From assembly GCA_000310025.1 (NCBI GenBank), contig FN649727.1, positions 5,489,593 to 5,505,489 on the forward strand: a stretch of DNA of 15,897 nucleotides. Reading direction: 5' to 3'. Shown here piece after piece: positions 1-8,410 of this stretch (positions are counted from its first letter, which is position 1; each line of letters begins with the position of its first letter). A program made the position numbers and the translations under genes. This DNA is from Ectocarpus siliculosus. Lineage: Eukaryota; Sar; Phaeophyceae; Ectocarpales; Ectocarpaceae. The notes beneath the pieces are model-generated. The model made no database searches and was not told the origin of the DNA. It worked only from the letters and a program-made list of their open reading frames with translations.

Positions 1-65
1 TCTGCTTTTCCCTACAAGGTCGCCTCTACCCCTCTCTGCACGCATTACCGACTCGCTTTTCTTGC

Positions 66-100
66 CTCTCCTCTCTCTCTCTCGCTCTCTCTGCCCTCCT
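66..100. repeat. CT/GA microsatellite in UXS intron 9
   Basis: An interrupted CT tract follows the donor of UXS exon 9. On the transcribed strand it reads as a purine-rich GA tract. Confidence 0.85.
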
Positions 101-112
101 GTATTGCCTTAC

Positions 113-239
113 CGTAAATGGTGATGTCCTTCCCCTGAATTGCCTGGATGATGAAGTTGCTCACCACGCGCCCGTCGTTCGGGTGCATTCGCGGGCCGAA
201 GGTGTTGAAGATGCGAGCGACGCGCACCTCCATTTCTCC
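113..239 (-). CDS. UXS: UXS exon 9 ([10 protein letters not shown]), last exon in the window
   Basis: It starts [18 protein letters not shown] after a tttaag acceptor and continues through [20 protein letters not shown] to the first base of the Gly after Tyr, before a gtaagg donor at 112. Using the next AG (just before VRVARI) would delete three residues; GEM fits the family spacing better. Positions 1-112 continue as intron with a CT/GA microsatellite, and no match to the next conserved block (TRAFQYVSD) is present. The gene therefore runs out of the window. Confidence 0.94.
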
Positions 240-2873
240 CTTAAATCAACAACACGATGACATGACAAACACACAACAAAGGACACAAGCACAACGCCCC
301 CCCGTCAACAACGGCACACGAACAAGATACGATGACAAGAATCAAACAGGAACGTCAACCTTGCCATCCACCTTTGTCTTGTCTGGATTCGGGCGTCAAC
401 TTATCGAAGTAACATATAGGCTGGAGGGGGGAGTGTACTCATAGCCGTGCATGCCGTAGTCGTTAGACCATTGACCTTCGCATCCCCACAAAGCCGGGAC
501 GGAGCACGCCGGGTTCTCACCGGACCAGGCTCTCACATCACCAAACGCGAGCCTATTCGGCTAGAGTCATCGAGGGTGCACACGAGGGGGGGGGAGGTCC
601 CAAAAATCACGTTGTTTGGTGCTATTATGGGAATTCTCCGCCCTGTGAGAATGGCTACCTGCTCTGCGTGGCGGGCAAGTAGTAGTCACGTTGCCGATCG
701 TCGAACAAACCTGAACCGCCAGCACACCCTCAACCTGCCATGCCATCCCGTAATCCGATTGATCTATGAGTTGAGCGGCTTTGTGACTTAACACCAAATG
801 TTTCGCCCTTAGTGCAACCTTCGGTGCCTGCATCACCACGACGTCACACGCACCTGGTTCTCGTAGGCGTACATCATGGTCTCCGCCACTCGCTTTCCCT
901 CGTCGTAGCAGGCACGCGGCCCGATAGGGTTGACGTTGCCCCAGTACGTCTCGCGCTGTGGGTGCTCCTCCGGATCTCCGTAGACCTTCATACGGCCGCG
1001 TGGGGGAGAATGTGTATTATAGGCAACTGGCACGCGGAGACGTGGGTGTATGTGTTGCAAGGTGGTGGGACACGATGTTGCAACACAGGGTATCTAGCAT
1101 GTTTTCATGTATCGCGAAGGGCGGGGATACACCTCAGGGGGCGGGAGACTTCTCGGACCTACACCCAGTCATGTCCTCGAAACAACCGCCATAATTGCCG
1201 CGGTCGCCTCTCACGCGCCTTAGTCACATCTAACCCGCGTTGGAACCCGAGAACGCCTCTACAAAGCGTCGCTTCTATCAATATATTAACTCCCAACCCT
1301 AAGTGCAGCAACTGACGGCACCATATGCACTACGGGTTATAACCTCTGAACGGGTTGCATGATCAAGAACGAGTGGCTGGACACGGAACATTCGTTTTGG
1401 ATGCACCCGTCGTGCAGTCAGAGAAGAACACGGTATACCGTGTACCGTACCGTGTACCGTACCTCTGAGGTGCTGGTGAGAAGCATCCTCGCGCCTGTCC
1501 GCTTGGCAAGCCCGAGCATATTAAGCGTGCCTTGGGTGCTGGTTTTGATTGTCTTGATGGGGTTGTACTGGTAGTGAGGTGGTGATGCTGGGCAAGCCAG
1601 GTGATAAATCTGGTCTACCTCGAGCTTCGCATTTTCGACAGGAGCATTGGCATTTCGCAACAAACGTTGAAGGGGCGCGTAAGGCAAACAGGATCAACGC
1701 ACGGCATGCTTAGCTACACTGAGAGTCATTAGGTGACAAATCTGCGATGGAGCCGTCTCAGCCGCACTTGGTACCGACTTGCGACAATGCAGGGCAGCAA
1801 CAAAAACAGCAAATACTGGGGTTGCAGAGCCCGGGCACGCGCGATTAGTCAAGGAGGTCAGGGTGGATTGGGACCTCTTCCACGCCGCGAACACGCACGA
1901 AAAAAGCATAAATGGAGGCACGTCCACAGGCTGGCCAGCTACAGATGGTGTTGGTCCAAGCCGCGCAGGCACAAGATCACGTCTAGCTCGACAGCAATCA
2001 TAACAGGCAAAATCACGCGATAGACGCAAGTCACCGCTTTAGATGCAAAAGGTCAAACACAACGGCACATTTCTGAATAGAATCCTGCGAGCAATTTAAT
2101 GTGGAGCACACCAGGCAGCCCAAGCAGGAGAACAAGACACGAACGAATTCATTCGCGTCGGGTGGCTTCCGCATGCCACGGCGGAAACCTCGGAAAACAG
2201 GCGTAACAAAAAGAGCGCGGCCCACTCAGCCTATGGAAGCTATATCGCGCAGATGATTCAGGGAAACTAAGATTGCCGCGCAGTGATACAGTCTATGCAG
2301 CATGGAAAGCAAGGACGTACTGCGGTGTCGAAAGACTACCAGCAACAAGGCCTAGCACGCAACTCCCTTTTGGCACCCATCCTGTTCTTAGGCTGGTGTG
2401 TGGTGCGTGTGGAGAATTGTAAGCGCCACCCGCTGGAGCGAACGCCAATAGAAATACCCACCACACAGAGCATATCGGCGTTGTTGGGGGCTCTATTTCG
2501 TATTCATGCAGATAGGGCTGGTGTCAACTGCTAGCTCCATGTGCTAATAAATCAACCCGAAAACACCCGAGTCTAGTCGTCGGGCAAACCGACCGAAAGA
2601 AAACAAAAAGAACCAGGCCGCAGACAACTAGGGTCTTATCTACCGTATACAAGGGCTCATCCGTCTATCTCTCACTTTGATTGGCTCCACGACGTCGTGC
2701 GTTATGAGATGAAAGCTTGGGTGTCCTATCCAGTGCTGCACATTCTTCTGCCTGAGGTGGTGGGGTCATCAGAATCACGGTTGGTCGTACATGTCGAGGA
2801 TTAATCGTTTATCGCCTTCGTGACAGTGCACCGCAGCGAATTCTGTTCATGACTTCTCTCGCTATCCATCCCT

Positions 2874-2907
<34 letters not shown>

Positions 2908-4906
2908 TGTTTTTGTCTATTCTCCGTCTTCTCCCTCTCTCTCTCCGTCTCAATTCTTCTCTCCCCTCACCAGCCGTCACAGACATGCATACGTTTGACA
3001 CACCTTCCCGTGAAGAAATTGTCTAGCACGATGACATCGTGCCCCATCTTCATCAGAGCGTCCACCAGGTGAGAACCCACAAAGCCTGCCCCGCCGGTGA
3101 CCAGCACGCTGGCGGTTCCCAGACGCGAAAAAAAAAAACAAAGAGTGGTAAGGACACCAAATAGACTTATACAAACCAATACAACGAAGAGGAAAAACAC
3201 CACCAAGAGGTGTGAGACTGAACAATGTTGGAGAAAGTTGTATTTCAGCCTCAGAGAGGAGTGTAACAAAGAGAGGAAGGGGACCCTGGGTGACCGCGAA
3301 GGGTGGCCTTGACGACCTCTGTCTCCTTTGGTACCAGCATCGCAGCACCCACAGCCTCATATCAACAGACAGAAGCTCGTTCTCTACCAGCACTACCCTC
3401 TGACCAACAGTCCACTGTCGCGACTCGCGCTTCACACTCCACCACGCCAAGTATACGGCTACGCTTACCGCATGCGGTCCTTCTCGGAAAGGTCGGCCGT
3501 AGGCGGGAAGTTGTTGGCCACGGCCGGCCCTCTTTCTTCCGAAGGCAGCGTGTGCGGTTCCGAATTCAGCAGCGACACCTGCTGCTGTACTCGACGCTGC
3601 ACCTCCACCTCAACCTGTGGTGTGTTTATCAGTCAGGGTGCGATCGAGCGTGCACTTAATTAATAGGGGAAAAGCCCGACACATTCAAGGGTGGGCGGCC
3701 TGGGGTGTTTTTAGGCTCGAGAGGAAGCACGCCGCCAGAAAGACGCCGTGTACATGCAACCCCTTTTGTAGGCATCGAGATGGAGGCAGGTACGGTGTGC
3801 TAGCAAGCCACCGACCAGCCATACCACACCACTCTTTCCCAACGCACTCACCAGACGAACGCGTGTTGGCTTCATCTTGAGAGTAGCGACGCACGCAGAA
3901 CTACTGGCTACCCGCGATACGAGACCTACGCGCGAACGTTGACTAAGTACTCATGTAGTTTTTCAGACGGCAACACGCACCACGCACGACGGGTGTGTGT
4001 GCCCTGTGGCGAAAAAGCGAGGTCGGAAACAATAAAAAAAGAACAGCATTTACTCTCTCACCATCTCCTGCACCCTGCTCGAAGAAACGTACTCATCGGA
4101 CCTGTGTTGGCGCAGAAAGCAACCCGCCCACGAAGGTTAACGCAAGGCCGAAACGACACGTAAGGTTGGGGTGCTACGGGGGTGAGAAAACGGCACGAAC
4201 ACATACTATCGTCACCTGCTAGGGTCGTAGATTGTAGGACGGGACAAAAGATTCAACTCGATTGCAGAAGGAAGGTGCACCGTTGCGCTGAAAAGCTGGC
4301 GACAAAATGGGAGGGCGGGTCCGCTCGTTGGAGCTTTCCTTTTTGAGTCTTTCATCGTTCGTCGATATCGGTGGTGGAGCACCGGTCTGACTGCTGATAG
4401 ACAACTATGTACGAAGTACCTCCATTTTTTGTCGCCTCAGCAATATTTCGTGGTTTTTTCCTTTTCATGTGTAGCCACTGCCTACATGTCGATGGCAAGG
4501 GCGGGTCGGGGTGCATGTGTGGAAAGAACCTGGGTATGGATTGGTGGGACTGAGGTGTTCGCAAGACTGCAGCATTCAGCGACAGCAATTCACACGGGTT
4601 AGCAAAAGGATTAAGCCCCAACTAAATAGGCTTGTCAAAGCGAGTGGCCAATACGAATGGGCATCTCAATCCTACAGTACATGCGGCCGCGCTTTTTATT
4701 TCTTGTGCGCCACAACGCGTTATTCATCGGTAGTTCTGGCGAAAGAAAGCTTGAGTGAGGCAGGCCGATCCCCTCACCGCGACAAGAAGAAGACCTTGAC
4801 CGTCAAGATGCCCAGCAGGCACATGATCACGGGCATTGCCCAGCTCCCTGTTGCACACCCAACACGTAGAAAGAACAGACGCGTAGAGGGCGATTGAGAG
4901 AGGGCG

Positions 4907-4971
<65 letters not shown>

Positions 4972-5119
4972 AACGGGGGCAACGACATCGACAGAGCGAG
5001 GGAGTACGATCGGTTGTACATAGCAAGGGGAGCTTTTGAAACTTGGTATGAGTGTGGAGCTACCTACGTTGCTGTCGCGGGGTATGCAGCAACAACTCAG
5101 AAGCTGCGCCTGCATGCAT
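113..5119 (-). CDS. UXS: UDP-glucuronate decarboxylase (UDP-xylose synthase), nine exons, 3' end beyond window
   Basis: This enzyme converts UDP-glucuronate to UDP-xylose using bound NAD; it is a short-chain dehydrogenase/reductase. Exons on the minus strand, 5' to 3', are 5068-5119, 4778-4847, 3852-3900, 3469-3614, 3004-3108, 2676-2751, 1463-1624, 854-985 and 113-239. All junctions are GT-AG and the phases agree, giving about 306 residues. Visible motifs are the NAD-binding GxxGxxG (G111, G114, G117), [24 protein letters not shown], the catalytic YxxxK (Y247, K251) and [10 protein letters not shown]. From LSEKDR onward the order matches animal and plant UXS throughout. About 130 C-terminal residues expected for the family lie beyond position 1. 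The last six exons are near certain. The first three, which supply a possible membrane anchor, are modelled by phase matching and are less sure. A dehydratase such as RHM is unlikely because HLACPASPP is typical of UXS. Confidence 0.92.
240..853 (-). other. UXS intron 8, 614 bp, nothing further seen
   Basis: The intron separates YENQ from GEMEV. It holds a short G run near 589-598, and no coding pattern is visible on either strand. Confidence 0.85.
854..985 (-). CDS. UXS: UXS exon 8 (catalytic YxxxK)
   Basis: The exon codes 44 residues, [10 protein letters not shown] to MMYAYENQ, in phase 0 at both ends. It contains [14 protein letters not shown], where Tyr and Lys four residues apart form the SDR catalytic pair. 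The acceptor is atgaag and the donor gtgcgt. The VYGD start joins TSTSE of the previous exon to give the unbroken STSEVYGDP motif. Confidence 0.95.
1431..1463. repeat. 11-bp tandem repeat at a UXS splice donor
   Basis: The unit cgtgtaccgta repeats about three times, and the minus-strand gtacgg donor of UXS exon 7 is its edge copy. Several further gtac-type pseudo-donors therefore lie just downstream in the intron. Confidence 0.8.
1463..1624 (-). CDS. UXS: UXS exon 7 ([15 protein letters not shown] and catalytic-region strand)
   Basis: This 54-codon phase-0 exon encodes [16 protein letters not shown], then [20 protein letters not shown], then LLTSTSE. The PASPP loop and the Ser/Thr of TSTSE line the active site in this family. 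The acceptor AG follows a purine-rich stretch and is weak by sequence, but the protein match fixes it within a codon or two. The gtacgg donor lies inside a short tandem repeat (1431-1463). Confidence 0.94.
1625..2675 (-). other. UXS intron 6, 1.05 kb, no gene seen
   Basis: This is the longest intron of the gene. The open frames within it on either strand have mixed, unpatterned composition and no recognisable domain. I see no inverted repeats, transposon ends or small RNA gene. Confidence 0.8.
2676..2751 (-). CDS. UXS: UXS exon 6 (NVQHWIGHP small exon)
   Basis: A 76-base exon encodes [20 protein letters not shown] followed by VEPIK. It is too short for ordinary ORF listing but matches the RNVEHWIGHxNFELxxHDV stretch found between FFTGR and EVDQIYHLA in UXS proteins. 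The acceptor is acctcag and the donor gtgaga. The incoming phase completes Arg and the outgoing phase is 0, so both neighbours fit exactly. It carries the 'HDV' strand at the edge of the NAD-binding fold. Confidence 0.93.
2874..2907. repeat. C11 run followed by (CT)n
   Basis: Eleven C bases are followed by about twelve CT units in UXS intron 5. The tract is likely length-variable. Confidence 0.9.
3004..3108 (-). CDS. UXS: UXS exon 5 (NAD-binding Rossmann motif)
   Basis: It encodes [19 protein letters not shown] and then [10 protein letters not shown]. The Gly-rich turn binds the pyrophosphate of NAD, and the Asp ending the second strand (LDN) should hydrogen-bond the adenosine ribose. The exon begins one base into a codon and ends two bases into the Arg of FFTGR, before a gtgtgt donor. 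A run of pyrimidines on the minus strand precedes the acceptor. Confidence 0.95.
3469..3614 (-). CDS. UXS: UXS exon 4 (coiled stem and LSEKDR linker)
   Basis: The exon lies between a cacaccacag acceptor, with branch-point-like ctgac upstream, and a gtaagc donor. It encodes [17 protein letters not shown], a short charged stem likely to be helical, then a Pro-rich stretch, then LSEKDRM. LSEKDR directly before the nucleotide-binding strand is a family landmark in animal UXS1. The last two bases combine with the next exon to code Arg, giving MRVLVTGG. Confidence 0.88.
3852..3900 (-). CDS. UXS: UXS exon 3 (proposed short lumenal stem exon)
   Basis: A consensus donor, CTG followed by gtgagt, lies at 3851. 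Upstream of it the frame reads [12 protein letters not shown] and runs directly in phase 0 into VEVEVQ of the next exon. Taking the acceptor at 3901-3902 gives 49 bases, exactly the remainder needed to join the phase-2 end of exon 2. An acceptor three bases further upstream (exon to 3903) would add one Ser. The acceptor lacks a good pyrimidine tract. An alternative is that this is the first exon, starting at the ATG at 3875-3873; that would give a soluble protein with an eight-residue leader. Confidence 0.5.
3901..4777 (-). other. Proposed UXS intron 2, 877 bp
   Basis: This stretch lies between the putative anchor exon and the stem exon. No other coding signal is convincing. If exon 3 is really the first exon, this becomes 5' flanking or untranslated DNA. 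Confidence 0.5.
4778..4847 (-). CDS. UXS: UXS exon 2 (putative signal-anchor transmembrane helix)
   Basis: This 70-base exon is bounded by a caacag acceptor, with a long CT-rich tract upstream of it, and a strong gtgagg donor. Read in the phase set by its neighbours it encodes a single hydrophobic helix, [20 protein letters not shown] (residues 19-38). Golgi UXS proteins carry one N-terminal helix followed by a charged stem and then the LSEKDR linker, and the model gives that order. Its length and position fit a type II signal anchor. The exon is too short to be found by ORF length alone. I infer it from splice signals, hydrophobicity and phase. Confidence 0.58.
4886..4969. repeat. Long (GA)n microsatellite
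   Basis: About 29 AG units (4911-4969) follow a short duplication of the sequence gagggcgattgaga. On the minus strand it is a CT tract upstream of the acceptor of the putative UXS anchor exon, so it could act as an extended polypyrimidine tract. Confidence 0.95.
5068..5119 (-). CDS. UXS: UXS exon 1 (proposed start codon and cytosolic tail)
   Basis: The proposed ATG is at 5119-5117. It opens a 17-codon stretch ending HTPRQQ plus one base before a gtaggt donor. That phase-1 end joins the next exon to make an Arg. The tail therefore ends with two Arg residues just before the hydrophobic segment, which is what the positive-inside rule expects of a type II membrane protein. A second ATG five bases downstream is in another frame that reaches a stop after splicing, so the first ATG is preferred. 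Translation could instead start at the Met inside exon 2. Only splice and phase logic support this exon; there is no conserved motif. Confidence 0.42.
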
Positions 5120-5194
5120 ACTATCGGGGATTTCCTGTGAACAACGGTGGTCGACAGCCCTACAAAGGAATTCCACCTAATACCGTAGTTGTGT

Positions 5195-5268
5195 GTGTTA
5201 TGGCACCGGGTGTCGTGTTTGAACTCCTTCCCTTCTAGGCTTTTTATCGCACCCCGGTGCCATAACAC
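5195..5268. repeat. 18-bp inverted repeat with about 37-bp loop
   Basis: Arm gtgttatggcaccgggtg (5195-5212) is the reverse complement of caccccggtgccataacac (5250-5268) apart from one extra C. The loop contains ctttttatcg, which reads as a TATA-like ATAAAAAG on the minus strand. The structure lies 76 bp upstream of the proposed UXS start codon. Confidence 0.85.
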
Positions 5269-5356
5269 CGATACCCGTGCAGAAACGCAATTAAATAATT
5301 TCGTTCTAGAATCCCAACGCACTCCCGGTGCCATGACACTGGTGGGTGCGATACGG
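5249..5356. repeat. Dispersed palindromic-motif repeat, copy A
   Basis: Two copies of a GC-rich motif (caccccggtgccataacacc and actcccggtgccatgacact) flank a 40-bp AT-rich core containing gcaattaaataatt. The second copy ends ggtgggtgcgatac. The same arrangement recurs at 5885-5980, and a degenerate extra motif is at 5381-5416. No coding capacity is present, so this looks like a small non-autonomous repeat. Confidence 0.8.
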
Positions 5357-5380
5357 AACATGCTACGGTGCTAAGTGCAG

Positions 5381-5416
5381 GCTCCCCGCTGCGATGACGT
5401 CGAAGGGTGCGATACC
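5381..5416. repeat. Degenerate copy of the palindromic motif
   Basis: The sequence gctccccgctgcgatgacgt followed by cgaagggtgcgatacc follows the same pattern as the copy at 5319-5356, with several substitutions. Confidence 0.7.
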
Positions 5417-5884
5417 GAAGAAACGACCACAGGCGCTCCATGGTACAAGTAGGGCCGCTTTGCGGCACAGGATCCGGGGTATGCATGTACTAAAAGACAA
5501 TGCGGCTTCCTGCTGGGAATAAATATATGGTACGGTATCTGCTTGTCTTCCGGCCTCTTTGTTGGTCGCAAGCCTCATTCGCTGGCTGGTGCTTTCCTCT
5601 GTCTTTGTCTTCCTCAAGGGGCACGGTACCGGTACCATTGATGAGTTCCGTTTTCGATGGGTGGGTTGGAAGTGCTGGATGCGTGCTGTGTGTTTCCGTG
5701 TTTTCTTGGTTGAGTGCATTCGAGATATGCACCGATTACCGCGAAAAGAACTTGACTCATTTCTACGCGTACACCTCGACGGTACGATGTGTATGATGAA
5801 AGGATTGGCGCCCCGATTGATACCCACCGGCACCCCACAGCCGTTCGATATATGCAGTTCAAGCGGAAGCGAGGTTTTTATAAT

Positions 5885-5980
5885 CGGGTGCGATAACACC
5901 GATACCAATTCGGAAATGCAATAAAATAATGTACCCTTGCGTTTTTTGCGCACCCCGGTGCCATTACCCCGATGGGTGCA
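5885..5980. repeat. Dispersed palindromic-motif repeat, copy B
   Basis: This copy has cgggtgcgataacaccgata, then an AT-rich core with gcaataaaataatg, then caccccggtgccattacccc and gatgggtgca. Motif order and core match copy A in the same orientation. Both copies are preceded by a tttttat stretch. Confidence 0.8.
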
Positions 5981-7780
5981 AAGTCACCGATGGGTTCCGT
6001 AACACGCGCATTTTACCGTAGTACCGCTGCAATACATATCGCAAGTTTTGAGGCGCGAGCACGTGGCGTAGACACCACGCCGCTTGAACGAAATAACAAG
6101 GTGGCCACCCATGATTGTGGGCAAGCGCTGCACGAACGGAATGAACGACCGACGGCGGGCGTCCCTGTAGGCTTGTGCTCCAAGCAGCACCCCAAGACAT
6201 GGCATGAGGCGGCATTGCGATAAGCTTCTGCTTAAAAGTGCCGGCCAAGGGCTGAGTTGCTTACAGAAGGTGTACGAAACTAATCGATGAACAGCCAGTA
6301 ATTGGCAAATACAACTCGCGAAATAGAGTGCCCCCCTGCTAAATGCCAAACGAAGTCCGGAAGAAACGCAGCAACTCATGTGTATCAAGGTAGTACTACT
6401 GCTGTACACAGCCATCACAGCCAAGGCCAGGAGATTACCCCGCAAGAACAAAGACAAGTAACAGATATTTTACCGCAGGACAACCAAGGGCGGTTCTCGA
6501 ACGCCCTTGTGGTATGTACAATACAGCAATACCCAAGGTGAGATCGACTGAACAAAGCCACAACCTCGAGCTACTCGGCACCTGATGACCCTGATCCACA
6601 GGGTAGCGGGGGAAGCGGGTGCACTACTGCTCCTGTGAGACTACAATGCGATGTTTACCGACCCAGTACCAGTACACCATCAGACCTACCTGAGGTTGGG
6701 GTATTTTCGATGCTCTGAGGTCTGAGGTCTGGCTCCAGAACCCAAATCAACCTTCATGACATGTGCACAATACGCATGGTACGTACAAGCGAACAAGTTC
6801 TTGGTTTACATGCCAATTATCCTCTCACGGCGTACTCACTTGTTGAGATGACATGCGCACTGCGAGGAGTCATCTCGAGCAACCGATGTCGACGTTTCCT
6901 GCGGGGTGGTGAGGACGAAAGAAGACGAGGAAGAGTCCGGCGCCTTGGTGCTGCAGCCGAAGCAGCCGGCTCGTTACCGGCACCACCAACCGCCTGTCGC
7001 GAGCTTGTCTTCCACTCCGTTTTCCTGTTTAGCATACAGCCATGCAGCAATCAATGCGTTGCCCGAGCAGAGACACCGAAAAAACACACCCGAGCCACAC
7101 ACACGAGAGCAGAGAGAGAGAGACAGGCGAGAAGACAGCAAGTGAGAGGGCGGCGAAACTTGAAAAACGCGGCGAGATTTTTTTTCCGTTTCACAAAAAT
7201 GGCACCTGTTTTTTAGACGAAACACCTCGCTTGTCGTGTGCTTTGTGTGGTGGCAGCAAGTCCAGCAGATGGCAACAAAAAGCGTGAATCCCTCTCGTGT
7301 ATGTGACCAACTCGCGTTTCGGCTACTCGTGGCTTTCCTGTTTTGAGGTGGCAACAGGTGGTCATCTTGTGTACGCAGCGGCGTATATAGGTGTGGTTGT
7401 TACCCATTGATACTCGAAAAATAATCTTAACCAACGACAGCCACCGGACACACTTTCTGCGTTCAGTAGCCTATGTAGACATATTGCTGCACGCACACAG
7501 TATCCAGCATCTGCCACTCAGTCCTAATTATGTAGGCTATTTGTAACAACGCAGGACGTCTTGAGCGGGTACAGTAGACTACGCGCTATGGGGACGAAAT
7601 ATATGCAGTTCCACATATGCGACTCTCGAACATACAAAAAGGCACTTGCAGAATGGCTGCACCGTGCTTTGTAAATTGTCCCGCTCGCGCGGCCTGATCT
7701 AGTGATTTCTCGACGTCCCTCTTCTGTCACATTTTGTGCAGTGACCGCGCAGTCGTTGCGGCTTCCACGCGGTTGAGTGG

Positions 7781-7800
7781 CACTGCGGTATAAAGGTAAG
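7781..7800 (+). promoter_or_regulatory. TATA-like box upstream of the ankyrin gene
   Basis: The sequence tataaag at 7789-7795 lies about 200 bp upstream of the ATG at 7991. Transcription would be expected about 25-30 bp downstream, near 7820, giving a 5' leader of about 170 bases with no further ATG before 7991. The call rests on position and consensus only. Confidence 0.4.
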
Positions 7801-7902
7801 ATGCGTCGATTGCTTATTCTGAGAGAATCGCTAAACCCGCTTTCTCGTTGACCGAGGAGGGGTCATCACCGCTAAAACTTATCGCTCCGCTCACGCCTTG
7901 CT

Positions 7903-7950
7903 CTGCTGCTGCTGCTGCTGCTGCTGTTGCTGCATCAGCTGCTGCCGCCA
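7903..7950 (+). repeat. CTG trinucleotide repeat in the predicted 5' leader
   Basis: Eight perfect CTG units, an interruption and further CTG/CAG triplets lie just upstream of the start codon of the ankyrin gene. The frame would read poly-Cys upstream of the Met but lacks its own ATG, so it is best seen as untranslated. Confidence 0.85.
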
Positions 7951-7990
7951 GGGGGGGGCGGTTGCTTTTACGCTAAGGGGAAAGTGGACC

Positions 7991-8410
7991 ATGGCGGCCG
8001 AAGGGTATCCGGAAAGCACGTATAGCGATTGCGAGTTTGAGTTGTCTGTGTCCGCGTCGTCGGTGCTTGGCGTAGATGACGACACAAGACCCGACACAAG
8101 GGCGAGTCATGATGGAGAGGAGCAAACACAACAACAACCACAACAACAACAACAGCAACAAGAGGAGGATACTCAAGAACAAAGCGTGGGACAAACTGCC
8201 GAGAGAAAACACACAGGAGGTGTAGAACCGGCAGTGGCATCAGACGAGACGGTGGAGACAGGCGATGCTGCTGAATCGGGAGCGGGATATTCTTCTTTCG
8301 GAGCTCCATCTGAGAGCCTCGAAGAAGCCTCGCTTCCCATTATAACCGCGACGTTTACGGCTGGAGAGCAAGACGGCAGAACCACGAAGCAGGCATGTAA
8401 AAAGTATGCG
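7991..8410 (+). CDS. Ankyrin gene exon 1 (disordered Gln-rich N terminus)
   Basis: This exon encodes 140 residues beginning MAAEGYPESTYSDCEFELSV, rich in Glu, Asp, Ser, Thr and Gln. Residues 45-57 are almost all Gln, coded mainly by CAA. The donor after GCG is gtaggt (phase 0). A GC-type donor 17 bases earlier, or read-through to the stop at 8465-8467, are alternatives. No domain is visible. Confidence 0.8.

Larger units (their letters stand above)
5120..7788. other. Divergent intergenic region
   Basis: The region separates minus-strand UXS from the plus-strand ankyrin gene. Besides the repeats at 5195-5980, it holds a GGTACC double palindrome near 5626-5637, a small ctgaggt duplication near 6713-6729 and a purine-rich stretch at 7075-7170. 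None of its open frames shows a domain, a coding-like composition or plausible splice partners. Regulatory sites for both genes probably lie here but cannot be placed. Confidence 0.75.

Noticed and set aside
4774-5361. 195-residue minus-strand open frame with a long Leu-Ser repeat
   Set aside because: Its length comes from translating the (GA)n microsatellite. Only the 4778-4847 part looks like a real exon, and that part is joined by splicing and not by read-through.
5363-5953. 196-residue minus-strand open frame
   Set aside because: It runs through the repeat region, with mixed composition and no domain. Openness by chance is the simplest explanation.
5249-5980. Possible CRISPR array
   Set aside because: The repeat copies are degenerate, irregularly spaced and palindromic with a shared core. 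The window is eukaryotic and there are no cas genes.
6761-7216. 151-residue plus-strand open frame in the intergenic region
   Set aside because: It has basic, purine-rich low-complexity content in its second half, no recognisable domain and no plausible splice partner with the downstream gene.
7898-7990. In-frame poly-Cys extension upstream of the ankyrin-gene Met
   Set aside because: It begins at a TTG, has no ATG, and is a CTG microsatellite read in one frame. The ATG at 7991 has better context.
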